In this document: in pieces, positions 8,253 through 16,479 of the stretch | Layout: each line of letters starts with the position of its first letter | How positions within the stretch are numbered: the first letter of the stretch is position 1 | Source of the DNA: Aureococcus anophagefferens | Lineage: Eukaryota; Sar; Pelagophyceae; Pelagomonadales; Pelagomonadaceae | Reading direction: 5' to 3' | DNA: 64,000 bases | Assembly: GCF_000186865.1 (NCBI RefSeq) | Contig: NW_008705574.1 | Coordinates: 10,282 to 74,281 of the forward strand | Notes under the pieces: generated by a model | Database searches by the model: none | Seen by the model: only the letters and a program-made list of their open reading frames with translations | Told to the model about the DNA's origin: nothing | Position numbers and translations under genes: made by a program

Positions 8253-8834
8253 CTAGGACCTCGGCGGCCACTTGCCGTCGCGGAGCCGCTGCGCCAGCAG
8301 CGTCTCGTCGGCGATGGCCGTCACGACGCCGCGGCAGTTGCCGCGCAGGCACACCGCGCCGAGCGCGACCTGCGCCTCGGGGCCCGGCCGGTGCGTCATG
8401 CGGCTGCCGTTGACGGCCTTGAGCGAGATCTCGAAGTCGTCGGTGCTGCTGAGCACGGAGAAGTCCGCCGGCGCCGTCTCGCCCTCCTGGAGCAGCACGA
8501 CGTCGCCCCGGACGACGCTGCTAGCTTCGACGTCGCACCACTCGCCCTCTCGTAGCACGAGCGCGTCCTCGGGCACGCTCGCCGCGAACGTGCGCATGGA
8601 CGGCAGCGAGTAGAGGCAGGGCAGCAGGCAGCAGATCACCGGCGGGCAGTTGACGGGTTTCGTCAAGAGATTGGCGCCCTCGAGGGCGTGGCGGTCCCGC
8701 GCCGTCGCCCAGTCCAGCCCGCGCTTCGGGTCCGTGCCCTCGCCGCCGGCCAAGTCCACGGCCGACAGCTCGACGCCGTCGTCGTCCTCGCCGCCGAGCA
8801 GCTCCTCGTCGTCGTGCAGCGCGTTTGTCGTCAT
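8253..8834 (-). CDS. stand-alone P-type ATPase actuator-domain-like protein
   Basis: 193 residues. An acidic N terminus is followed by a short Cys/Pro-rich hydrophobic stretch (NCPPVICCLLPCLYSLPSM) and then an A-domain-like beta fold: LVLREGEWCDVEASSVV, RGDVVLLQEGETAPADFSVL and GAVCLRGNCRGVVTA. These match the P-type ATPase sequence around the GDxVxLxxGDxxPAD motif. The TGE(S/T) loop is not present (VNGSRM stands nearby), and there is no phosphorylation (DKTGT) or ATP-binding domain, so it cannot be a pump. It is either a truncated gene or a small family using the fold for another role. It is divergently arranged with the UspA gene, sharing about 100 bp. Confidence 0.6.
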   Translation of the reverse strand: MTTNALHDDEELLGGEDDDGVELSAVDLAGGEGTDPKRGLDWATARDRHALEGANLLTKPVNCPPVICCLLPCLYSLPSMRTFAASVPEDALVLREGEWCDVEASSVVRGDVVLLQEGETAPADFSVLSSTDDFEISLKAVNGSRMTHRPGPEAQVALGAVCLRGNCRGVVTAIADETLLAQRLRDGKWPPRS

Positions 8835-8934
8835 GGCGGCACGGCCGCAGCAGCTCAGGCAGCCTCGATGCAGAGCTCCGCGCTTGATTGAACGTCAACG
8901 TGAGGTTTGAGAGCGTGAAAGAAAAAAGATATCG

Positions 8935-10185
8935 ATGGGCGCCGCGGGCAGCGTCTCCGACTACGAGACGGCCGAGAAGAACTCGGACGCGTCGGCCTTC
9001 CCCCCGGCCTTTGCGGAGGTGTCCAAGGCCGTCGCCGAGAAGAAGGCCGCCGGCGCCGGCGACGCCGAGCTGCTGGCCTTCGCCGAGGCCGAGTGCGCCT
9101 CCAAGGCGCTCACGGTCCACCTGGACAAGGAGTACTCGGCGTCGACGGGCCGGGGCCGGCTCCACGTGACCGCGTCGACGACGCCGGCGGCGCCCGCGGC
9201 CGCGCCCGCCGCGGCGGCCGCGGCGCCGAAGCCCGGCGAGCGGTCGCCGCGCGATTTGGAAGCCTCCAAGGTCGACTGGCTCAGCGGGGTCGTCGTGGAG
9301 ACGAACAAGAAGCTGCTGGCGACGCCGACGCAGACCTTCGTCGTGCTCACGGACGGCAGCCAGGCCGCGCACCGCGCCTTCGAAGTCGGCAAGACGCTCG
9401 TCAAGGACGACGACACCTTGACGGTCATGCACGTCAAGAGCGACAAGGACTACACGGAGCACGAGTTCAAGGCCGACACGATCATGGCGAGGTACGACAG
9501 CGAGCTCACGGGCTTCCTACCGGAGAAGCGCCGGAGCTCGCTGCTCCACGTCAAGGACGACAAGACGACGACGAAGTCGTTCATCTCCGAGTGGGTCAAC
9601 GGTCTCAAGGCCGAGCCCGACGAGGGCGCGACGCCGCGGCGGAGCCACCGCATGCCCAACTTTTTGATCGTGGGCTTCTCGGGGCGCAAGGAGCCGACGC
9701 GGGACCCGACGGTGCTGGGGCAGGTCGCGGACCTCAGCCTGAGGACCGTCGCGTGCCCGTGCGTCATCGTGAAACGCGCGCCGACGCCGGGCCCGAAGAC
9801 GATCACGACCTTCGTCGTCGACCACGAGCGCTGCTGGACGGCCTACCGCCTGCTCCTGGCGATCATGAAGCCCGAGGACAAGCTGCGGGTCGTCACGCTC
9901 ACGGAGGGCACGGACAACCTGGCGGCCGCGGAGGCGCTCAAGGCCAAGTACCTCGCGCACCTCCACGAGCGGGGCTACACCGGCGACGCCTTCGCGGAGC
10001 ACTACGCCGTCGACGTGCTGACCAAGGCCGCGGGCGTCACGGCGGCCAAGGCCATCGCGGACATCGTCGACGACGAGCGGCCCGAGTACGTCGCGCTCGC
10101 GACGTCGCCCAAGGACCACATCGGCTCCGTCGCGGACCACCTCATCCGCTCCTACAAGGGCAACATCATCGTCATGAAGGGCTAG
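8935..10185 (+). CDS. universal stress protein (two UspA-like domains), possibly N-myristoylated
   Basis: 416 residues beginning MGAAGS, which fits the N-myristoylation consensus (Gly2, Ser6). After a low-complexity Ala/Pro linker come two UspA-like alpha/beta domains. The first is about residues 118-285: QTFVVLTDGSQAAHRAFEVG, LTVMHVKS, NFLIVGFSGRKE, ACPCVIVK. The second runs to the C terminus: TITTFVVDHERCWTAYRLLL, LRVVTLTEG, YVALATSPKDHIGSVADHLI, NIIVMKG. The G-x-x-G-S-x-x-x-(ST) ATP-binding signature is only partly conserved. Probable cytosolic or membrane-tethered stress sensor. It ends 5 bp before the stop of the next, convergent gene. Confidence 0.8.
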   Translation: MGAAGSVSDYETAEKNSDASAFPPAFAEVSKAVAEKKAAGAGDAELLAFAEAECASKALTVHLDKEYSASTGRGRLHVTASTTPAAPAAAPAAAAAAPKPGERSPRDLEASKVDWLSGVVVETNKKLLATPTQTFVVLTDGSQAAHRAFEVGKTLVKDDDTLTVMHVKSDKDYTEHEFKADTIMARYDSELTGFLPEKRRSSLLHVKDDKTTTKSFISEWVNGLKAEPDEGATPRRSHRMPNFLIVGFSGRKEPTRDPTVLGQVADLSLRTVACPCVIVKRAPTPGPKTITTFVVDHERCWTAYRLLLAIMKPEDKLRVVTLTEGTDNLAAAEALKAKYLAHLHERGYTGDAFAEHYAVDVLTKAAGVTAAKAIADIVDDERPEYVALATSPKDHIGSVADHLIRSYKGNIIVMKG

Positions 10186-10190
10186 CATGC

Positions 10191-11330
10191 TTAATCGCCG
10201 GGGCCCTTGTCCTCGAGGTGCTGGAGCTTGGACAGGTAGGCCTTGCCGCGCGCGAGCGAGAACAAGGGGTTCGCGTGCTTGTCGACGTTCGAGTCCCAGA
10301 ACCCGTCGAGCAGCGCGGACACGTTGCGCCCGACGTCGTAGCCCCGGCCCTTGAAGAGGTGCAGGGCCAGCGTGTGCTGGTCCCAGACGCGGTGCGCGAT
10401 GAGCTGCTCGAGCGCGTATTTCACGTCGCCGAGCATCGGCCGCGGGAGCACCTGTGTGGAAATCAACCGCCGGTTTGGGACGCGTCCCGACCAAACTTTG
10501 AAATGCTCTCGCTCGGTCAACTCGAAGTCGATTCGGCTGATTTTTGGACGAATCGATCGCTCTCGTCGAGTTCTCGAAGCAGAGCCGAAGAGGTTGCGTC
10601 GAAATTGTCGCATATGCGCACATTGAAGTCGAGTTGAAGATTTGATTTCCACACGGGGGAGCGCGAGCGCGGCGTCCGAGAAGCGCATGCCGTGCTTCCG
10701 CCAGGGCGCGAGGCACTTCTCCGAGAGGTGCCGCTCCTTGTAGGTGCAGTGGTGGTCCTGGCCGATGTAGACCTCGTGGAAGGGCAGCCAGAGCGTCGGG
10801 GATTCCGCGGAGCCCGCCGTCGCGTCGCGCCGCATGAGGTCGACGACGTCCCGCTTCAGGACGATGTCCGCGCGCAGCGACAACAAGACGTCCCAGTCGT
10901 AGCGTTCCACGAGAGCGTAGGCGCGCCGCAGCAGCTCGTTGGGCAGGATCTGCTTCTTGTGGTCCTTGAGGACGATGTCGCTCCGCGAGACGCCGGCGTT
11001 CTTCAGCCAATCCGCGGCGACGTCGCTGTGGTGGCTGCAGGCGAAGACCGTGACGTTCGCCCCGGCGCGCTCGAGGGGCCCGACGACCTTCTTCACGTGG
11101 TTCTCGTGCACGCTCCAGTGGTTCGCGTTCACGTGGATGATCTTGTTGCGATGCCGCTCGCTCTTGTAGGAGCCGTAGTGCATGCCGCGCCAGAGCAGCG
11201 CGACGCGGGCGCCGGCCCAGCTGCTCGCGGCGGCCGTGCGCGCCTTCCAGGGCTTGTCGCTCGTTTTTGCCGCGGCGGCGACGACCGCGATGAGGTGAGC
11301 CCATCGAATCACCATACGCTCGTAGCCCAC
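10191..11330 (-). CDS. secreted or type II membrane glycosyltransferase-like protein
   Basis: Exons 10665-11330 and 10191-10451 join across a 213 bp introner (10452-10664), giving 308 residues in frame. An N-terminal hydrophobic segment (WAHLIAVVAAAA) suggests a signal anchor. The body has a GT-like alternation (VALLWRGMHYG, IIHVNANHW, VTVFACSHHSD, DVLLSLRADIVLKRDVVDL); the R-A-D-I-V block resembles acceptor or metal-binding loops of Golgi glycosyltransferases, but I cannot name the family. Unspliced reading stays open through the intron and adds an Arg-rich insert unlike the rest. Confidence 0.5.
   Translation of the reverse strand: MGYERMVIRWAHLIAVVAAAAKTSDKPWKARTAAASSWAGARVALLWRGMHYGSYKSERHRNKIIHVNANHWSVHENHVKKVVGPLERAGANVTVFACSHHSDVAADWLKNAGVSRSDIVLKDHKKQILPNELLRRAYALVERYDWDVLLSLRADIVLKRDVVDLMRRDATAGSAESPTLWLPFHEVYIGQDHHCTYKERHLSEKCLAPWRKHGMRFSDAALALPRVEIKSSTRLQCAHMRQFRRNLFGSASRTRRERSIRPKISRIDFELTEREHFKVWSGRVPNRRLISTQVLPRPMLGDVKYALEQLIAHRVWDQHTLALHLFKGRGYDVGRNVSALLDGFWDSNVDKHANPLFSLARGKAYLSKLQHLEDKGPGD
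10452..10664 (-). mobile_element. introner intron, GTGTGG-terminus subfamily
   Basis: Intron of 213 bp in the sense (minus) direction. Termini are inverted: GTGTGGAAATCAA near the 5' end and TTGATTTCCACACAG at the 3' end. The flanking 8 bp repeats are GCGCTCCC (5', inside the intron) and GTGCTCCC (3', in the exon), a 7/8 match. If the 5' copy provides the donor it is GC; a GT donor 12 bp inside would also keep frame. The core GCTTCGAGA ... CGTCCAAAAATCAGCCGAA is shared with the 200 bp introners elsewhere in the window. Confidence 0.85.
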
Positions 11331-11472
11331 TTAGGCCGATCTTGAATGCGGCATCATCATCTGACCGAGCTCGGATTCGTTGCGTCGACAAAATCGACTG
11401 CCTCTCTCGGCGCCACCGAGTCGAATTATTTGGGAGAGGAGAAGGCAAACCCCATCACCCCGGGCGCCGACC

Positions 11473-13125
11473 ATGCGCTCGTCGACCTTCTGGAACCTCC
11501 TCAAGGGCTCGAGCAAGGAGCGCCACCCGTCCCCGACGACGGTGACGAAGACCCCGCTGACCAACAGCGTGTCGCCGCCCGCGTCGCCCAAAACCTCCGA
11601 CGCCGACAGCGACGACGCCCGGTCCTCCTCCTGCGCCTCCACGACCAAGCCCCCGGAGCCCGACGAGGCGAAGAAGAGCCACCGGCGGCTCCACAGCGAC
11701 CCGGAGCGCTTCTCCCGGGGCAAGAAGCGCGCGTGCGGCCTCTGCGGAGCGCACGCGGGCGACGTGCTCGAGCCCCTCACGGAGCCCCTCATGGGCGAGG
11801 GCCACCCGCTCAAGCCCGACGCCGCGAACCCGGCGAACGACGCCCCGCACCGGGTCGACGCCGTCGAGGACGCGGGGGCCGCGGCCGGGCCCCGTTCCGG
11901 GAACGCGCGCCGGGCGCCCGAGGCGTGGCGCCGGGACCTGCGCGCCGTGAGCCTGCTGGGCCAGGGCAGCTTCGGCAAGGTCCACCTCGTCACGGACGGC
12001 GACGAGCAGTACGCCCTCAAGTCCGTCGCGACCGCGTCGCTCGCGACGGAGAAGAAGCGCGAGCACGCGCGGTCCGAGCGCCTCGCGCTCGAGCTGTTGC
12101 GGGGCCACGCGAACGTGCTGACGCTGCTCGGCGCCTGGCGCGCGCCCGGCGCGCTCCACATCGTCACGGAGTGCGCCTGGGGCGGCGAGCTCTTCCGCCA
12201 CCTGCAGCGGAAGAAGCGCTTCGAGCCCGCGGAGGCGCGGTTCATCGTCGCGGAGCTGTCGAGCGCGTTGGTCCACGCCCACGGCCACCGCGTGGCCTAC
12301 CGCGACGTCAAGCCCGAGAACGTGCTCTTCGACGCGCGGGGCCACGTGCTCCTCGCCGATTTCGGGCTTTCGAAAATCTTGGACGCGGACGCCGAATCGT
12401 CCGTCTTCCGGGTCTCGGGCTGCGCCTCTCTCTGCGGCACGCCCGAGTACATGGCGCCGGAGGTGCTGAACCGCGTCGACTACGGCGGCAACGTGGACTG
12501 GTGGGCGCTGGGCATGCTCACGGCCGAGCTCGTGACCGGGCTCCCCCCGTGGTACACGGAGGACCGCGTCGAGCTGTTCCGCCGCGTGCGCTACGCGCCG
12601 CTCCAGGCGCGCTACCTCGTGGCGCCGGACAAGCTGGCGTCGGGCGACCCGCTGGCGCGCGACACGGCCTACTTTGTGGAGGCGCTGCTGAAGCGCGACG
12701 CGAAGGCGCGCCTGGCGGACGACGAGCTGGCGGCGCACTCCTTCTTCACCGAGTTGTGCGGCAACGACTTCGCGAAGCTGGCGTCTCTGGAGCCGCCCTT
12801 CAACCCCATGCGCGACGACGGCGGCGAGGGCGTCGTGCTCGTCGACGAGCGCGCCGCGCCGCCGCCGCTGCCGCCGCGGAAGGTGTCCGTCGACGGCGCG
12901 AGCGAGCCGCCGCCGCCGCCGCCGCCGCCGGCGCTGCTGGGCTCGAGCGCGGCGCTGCGGCGCAACTTCGAGATCGACGGCGACCGGCTCTGCCTGACGG
13001 CCGACGAGATCGCCCTCGAGGTCGCGTCCGCGGCGCCCGCGCCGCCGCCGCCGCCGCCGTCCGCGTCGGGCTCGCCGCCCGCGCCCCCGGACCACTTCCC
13101 CGCCTGGGAATACCCCACGCCCTAA
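11473..13125 (+). CDS. AGC-type serine/threonine protein kinase
   Basis: Start at 11473 (MRSSTFWNLL); an in-frame ATG at 11380 is less likely. A disordered Ser/Pro-rich N terminus of about 150 residues carries a CGLCG motif. The kinase domain follows: LGQGSFGKVHLV (P-loop), YALKSVA (lysine), YRDVKPENVLFD (catalytic loop), ADFGLSK (DFG) and CGTPEYMAPE (activation segment). The CGTPEY form and the hydrophobic EPPFNPM near the C terminus place it near the AGC group (PKA/PKG/S6K-like). The C-terminal tail is rich in proline runs. No regulatory domain such as cNMP or PH is seen, so the upstream signal is unknown. Confidence 0.9.
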   Translation: MRSSTFWNLLKGSSKERHPSPTTVTKTPLTNSVSPPASPKTSDADSDDARSSSCASTTKPPEPDEAKKSHRRLHSDPERFSRGKKRACGLCGAHAGDVLEPLTEPLMGEGHPLKPDAANPANDAPHRVDAVEDAGAAAGPRSGNARRAPEAWRRDLRAVSLLGQGSFGKVHLVTDGDEQYALKSVATASLATEKKREHARSERLALELLRGHANVLTLLGAWRAPGALHIVTECAWGGELFRHLQRKKRFEPAEARFIVAELSSALVHAHGHRVAYRDVKPENVLFDARGHVLLADFGLSKILDADAESSVFRVSGCASLCGTPEYMAPEVLNRVDYGGNVDWWALGMLTAELVTGLPPWYTEDRVELFRRVRYAPLQARYLVAPDKLASGDPLARDTAYFVEALLKRDAKARLADDELAAHSFFTELCGNDFAKLASLEPPFNPMRDDGGEGVVLVDERAAPPPLPPRKVSVDGASEPPPPPPPPALLGSSAALRRNFEIDGDRLCLTADEIALEVASAAPAPPPPPPSASGSPPAPPDHFPAWEYPTP

Positions 13126-13145
13126 AGGGACCGGTTTTTGGCGCC

Positions 13146-14516
13146 TTACTCGGCGGGCGACGGCGGCGCGGGGAGGTCGTAGGAGTGGATCGCCGCGAGC
13201 TCCGCGTCGAAGACCGCGTGGTGAACGAGCTTGTCGACGACGCGGCCCGCGACGGCGGCCTCCTGCGCGGGGCTCGGCTCCGTCTCGACGAAGGGCGGCA
13301 GCGTGTTCTCCCAGGCGCCGTCGCTGCCGAAGTACTTCTTGTACATCTCCTTGCGGTGGCCGACGTCGCTCTCGTCGCCGCCGTGGATGTTGATGGACTT
13401 GATCTTCTCCTCCGACGTCACGGGCTCGTCGTCCAAGGCCGTGAGGCGCTGGAGGCGCACGATGACGCGCCGCTTGTAGAAGTCCAGGGACGCGCAGGGG
13501 TTGCCCCGCAGGAAGAGGGACGAGAAGAGCGGCAGGTCCGCGAGTCTTTCCACTTCCCGCACCCGCTCCACCGCGTTGTCCGACGCGTCCAGGCTCCCGA
13601 GCTGGACGCACTTCTGCAAGCCGTCGAGGGACGCGATGGCGTTGTTCGCCACGGACAGCTTCTGGAGGAGCACGAGCTTCTCCAAATTCTCGAGGAACCG
13701 CAAGCAGTTGTCGTCGAGCGAGAGATCGACGAGCGGCAGACTCCCCAGCCCGTCGATCTTGCCGATCTTGTTCCCGTTCAGCGACAGGGTCGTCAGGTAG
13801 GCGAGCCCGGACACGCCCGAGATCGTGCGGATGCGGTTGCCGTCCAGGTAGAGCTTCTCGAGGTAGCGGTGGCCCGACTGGTCCTTGATCGCGCGGACGC
13901 GGTTCCGCGAGAGGTCCGCGACGCGGAGCTGGGACCCCACGTGGGACGCGCCCGTGGACCAGGCCGACCCCGGCGCGCACTCGGGGAACTGGAGATCCAG
14001 CACCTCCGCGAGCTGGTTGTCCGACGCGTCCAGGTTCGTGAGGTACGGCACCCTTTCTAAACTTCTCAAATCCGTGAGGAGGTTCTTGGAGACGTTGATG
14101 GTCTGGAGGTGGGGGTACTCCTCCAGCAAACTTAAATCCGTGATGAGCCGGTCCGACACGGTGAACCCGAGGAAGACGTGCCTGAGGTCGAACGCGCCGC
14201 GGCCGAGCGTGTGCAGCCCCTTGACCATGTCGGCCCGGTCCAGCGCCCTCCCCCCCCGCTTCTTCCGCTCCTGCTCGCGCCGCGCCTGGCGGCCCCGGTA
14301 GACGCGCCCGATGCTCGTACTCGCGTGGCTCATGTCCCGCTGCATGCCCACCTTTTTGGCGGCGAGGCGCCCCCGCTGCCGGTTCTGGAGCACCGTCGCC
14401 GCGTGCTCGCGCTCCTTCCGCAGCGTCGCCGTCCGCGCGGCGACGCGCCGGCTCCGCCGCCCGCGGGAGATGGCCTGCAGCCGCGTCGCCGCGTCCGACT
14501 CCTCCTGGTGGATCAT
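13146..14516 (-). CDS. IQ-motif leucine-rich-repeat protein (LRRIQ/LRGUK-like)
   Basis: 456 residues. The N terminus has calmodulin-binding IQ motifs (ATRLQAISRGRRSRR and ATVLQNRQRGRLAAKK). Residues about 110-370 form SDS22-type leucine-rich repeats (LQTINVSKNLLTDL, LTNLDASDNQLAEV, LEKLYLDGNRIRTI, LTTLSLNGNKIGKI, LVDLSLDDNCLRFL, LQKLSVANNAIASL). They end in an LRR cap (GNPCASLDFYKRRVIVRLQ ... LTALDDEPV). This architecture is common in flagellar/axonemal and centrosomal proteins. It is convergent with the kinase gene, 21 bp apart. Confidence 0.82.
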   Translation of the reverse strand: MIHQEESDAATRLQAISRGRRSRRVAARTATLRKEREHAATVLQNRQRGRLAAKKVGMQRDMSHASTSIGRVYRGRQARREQERKKRGGRALDRADMVKGLHTLGRGAFDLRHVFLGFTVSDRLITDLSLLEEYPHLQTINVSKNLLTDLRSLERVPYLTNLDASDNQLAEVLDLQFPECAPGSAWSTGASHVGSQLRVADLSRNRVRAIKDQSGHRYLEKLYLDGNRIRTISGVSGLAYLTTLSLNGNKIGKIDGLGSLPLVDLSLDDNCLRFLENLEKLVLLQKLSVANNAIASLDGLQKCVQLGSLDASDNAVERVREVERLADLPLFSSLFLRGNPCASLDFYKRRVIVRLQRLTALDDEPVTSEEKIKSINIHGGDESDVGHRKEMYKKYFGSDGAWENTLPPFVETEPSPAQEAAVAGRVVDKLVHHAVFDAELAAIHSYDLPAPPSPAE

Positions 14517-14636
14517 GGTTAAAGCGGCAGCGTCTATTCGCGCGCTGATCGACCGCCGGTTTTGATGATACCTGGCATTGAATCAAAGGTGCCTCGATGT
14601 TTGACCTGCGGCGCCGGTCTAGCGGGTTGTCCCCTA

Positions 14637-15500
14637 ATGGCCTTCGCGCCAGCGCCCGCGCCGCCGCCGCCGCGCCGCGAGGCCTTCGCGCCGACGCGCT
14701 ACGCGCGGCAGGCCGACGAGTTCCCGCGCCGGCTCCAGTCGACCGTCGACGGCGCCCTCGGCCGCTTCCCGCCCGTGCTCGCCGCCCGCGCGCAGCAGAC
14801 GTCCTGCGCCGCCGTGCCCGTGCCCGAGACGACGCTGGTCTTGCTCGTGGGCCTCGTCCACGGCGGCCGCTGGCGCAGCGCGTCGGAGATGCGGCGCGTG
14901 CTCGCGCGCGCCGCGCACAAGCCGGTGCCGAGCGTGCAGGACATCGGCGCGACGTTCGACGCCGTCGCCGCGGAGCTCGGCGTGTCCCGGCGCGTCAGCG
15001 CGTCGGGCACGCGCGAGTACTGCGTGCGCGACCGCGCGCACGCGTTCCGGCTCCTCTCGTTCCGCGCGAAGACGGCGCGACGAGTCGCCGGGGAGGACGC
15101 GGCGGAGGCGGCGGAGGACGCGGCGGAGGCGCCNNNNNNNNNNNNNNNNNNNNNNNNNNNNNNNNNNNNNNNNNNNNNNNNNNCGGACGTGGAGGCGTGC
15201 GCCAAGGCCGCGGCGGCCGCGAAAGCCGCCGCGGCGGCGCGCGAGCGGGCCGCCGCGGACGCCGACGCGGAGGCCGCCGCCGCCGCGCCGCCGCCGAAGA
15301 CGCCCGAGGCCATCGCCGAGGTGCCGTCGATCCGGCGGCGCCGGTCCATGTCCATCGCCGAGGACCCGTCGACCTGGGACCAGACGCCGTCCGTGCGGTC
15401 CGCGACGCCGGCGGACGCGGCCGCGAGCGCGCGGTCCACGGCGACGCGGAAGGTGTTCACGCGCCAGAAGCCGAAGGCGGCGGTGGCGCCGTGGTTCTAG
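14637..15500 (+). CDS. hypothetical protein with Ala-rich middle (contains assembly gap)
   Basis: Start at 14637 (MAFAPAPAPPPP); an in-frame ATG lies at 14562. The N-terminal 140 residues look folded (ETTLVLLVGLVHGGRWRSAS, VQDIGATFDAVAAELGVS, GTREYCVRDRAHAFRLL), possibly a small helical or winged-helix module. An Ala/Glu-rich repeat then runs into a 50-N gap. The C-terminal part has basic-serine motifs (IRRRRSMSIAEDPSTWDQTP), a likely phosphorylation site context. Family not recognised. True length across the gap is unknown. Confidence 0.55.
   Translation: MAFAPAPAPPPPRREAFAPTRYARQADEFPRRLQSTVDGALGRFPPVLAARAQQTSCAAVPVPETTLVLLVGLVHGGRWRSASEMRRVLARAAHKPVPSVQDIGATFDAVAAELGVSRRVSASGTREYCVRDRAHAFRLLSFRAKTARRVAGEDAAEAAEDAAEAXXXXXXXXXXXXXXXXXXDVEACAKAAAAAKAAAAARERAAADADAEAAAAAPPPKTPEAIAEVPSIRRRRSMSIAEDPSTWDQTPSVRSATPADAAASARSTATRKVFTRQKPKAAVAPWF
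15134..15183. other. assembly gap (50 N)
   Basis: 50 undetermined bases in an Ala-codon-rich repeat of the preceding gene. The same 50 N length occurs at the two other gaps, so it is a placeholder and not a measured size. Confidence 0.99.
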
Positions 15501-15819
15501 GGCTAACATCTGTGCACGAGGCGTCGGGACGCGTGCGCGTCAGACGCCTCGTCCGGACGCGTCCCGCACGCGGCTCGCCGACCGCGGCCGATCACTCGAC
15601 CCACTGCTGGCAGCCACGCGGACGACGACCGCCGCGACGCCGCAGACCATGCTCGGCGCGCAGCCGCGTCCTGCCATCGCTTCGCGGCCGATCGATTCGT
15701 GCGATGATGAGAGCTTCCTATTGTTTCGTCGGACGCTGCGGGCCCTCCGTGCCACGCGGATGATGGAACGAACTTACCTACATTCGCTGAGCACTGCGAC
15801 GAGGCGCGCGCGCGCATCG

Positions 15820-16356
15820 ATGCCCCGCGCGGCGCGCGGCGCGACGTATCGTGCGTCCCGCGCAGGCGCGACGCGGCGCTACCTGCTCGCGGCGCTGGCC
15901 CTCGCGGCCGTCGTCGCCGACGACGCCGCGCCGGCGAAGCCGCGGAGACCCAAGGGCGGCAAGCCCGGCGGCCGGCCCGGCAAGCCCGGCGCCGACGGCC
16001 GGCCTGGCAAGCCCGGCGGCAAGCCCGGCGGCAAGCCCGGCGCCGGCGGCAAGCCCGGCGGCCGGCCGACGTTCGAGGCGATGCTCGAGCTTTTGAAGGC
16101 CTACAAAGCGGAGACGGGCCACGTCGACGTGCCGCTGGACCACGAGGCCGACGGCCCCGCCGGCCGGCCCGTGAAGCTCGGCCGCTGGCTCATGGCCGTG
16201 CGCCGCGCGCACGAGAGCGACCGCATCAAGGACGACCGCGAGGCCGCGCTCGACGCCGTCGACGCGAAGTGGGCCGTGACGTCGCAGAAGCTCGAGGACG
16301 CGCCGCCCCGGAAGCGCGGCGGCAAGGGCAAGAAGGGGGCGCCCTCGGATGACTAG
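15820..16356 (+). CDS. secreted helicase-associated (HA) domain protein with GKPGG repeats
   Basis: Start at 15820 gives a signal-peptide-like leader (RRYLLAALALAAVVADDA); other ATGs upstream are in frame. A collagen-like or disordered stretch of Gly-Lys-Pro-Gly units follows. A single HA domain comes next (FEAMLELLKAYKAETGHVDV ... LGRWLMAVRRAHESDRI ... DAVDAKWAV). HA domains are numerous in stramenopiles, mostly of unknown function; they were first named from bacterial helicases. The C terminus is basic (KRGGKGKKG). The last codons, stop and downstream 200 bp are duplicated at 18659. Confidence 0.72.
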   Translation: MPRAARGATYRASRAGATRRYLLAALALAAVVADDAAPAKPRRPKGGKPGGRPGKPGADGRPGKPGGKPGGKPGAGGKPGGRPTFEAMLELLKAYKAETGHVDVPLDHEADGPAGRPVKLGRWLMAVRRAHESDRIKDDREAALDAVDAKWAVTSQKLEDAPPRKRGGKGKKGAPSDD

Positions 16357-16479
16357 GGTATTATCATTTTGTCCGGGAGTCATATTGCATACATGTGGGC
16401 GGCGACGGGTCCGCGGAGCGGGCCGGCGGCGGGGTGCTTCTGCGCGCCTTGTGCGAGCTAGTTGCGCCTTGTGCGCGGC

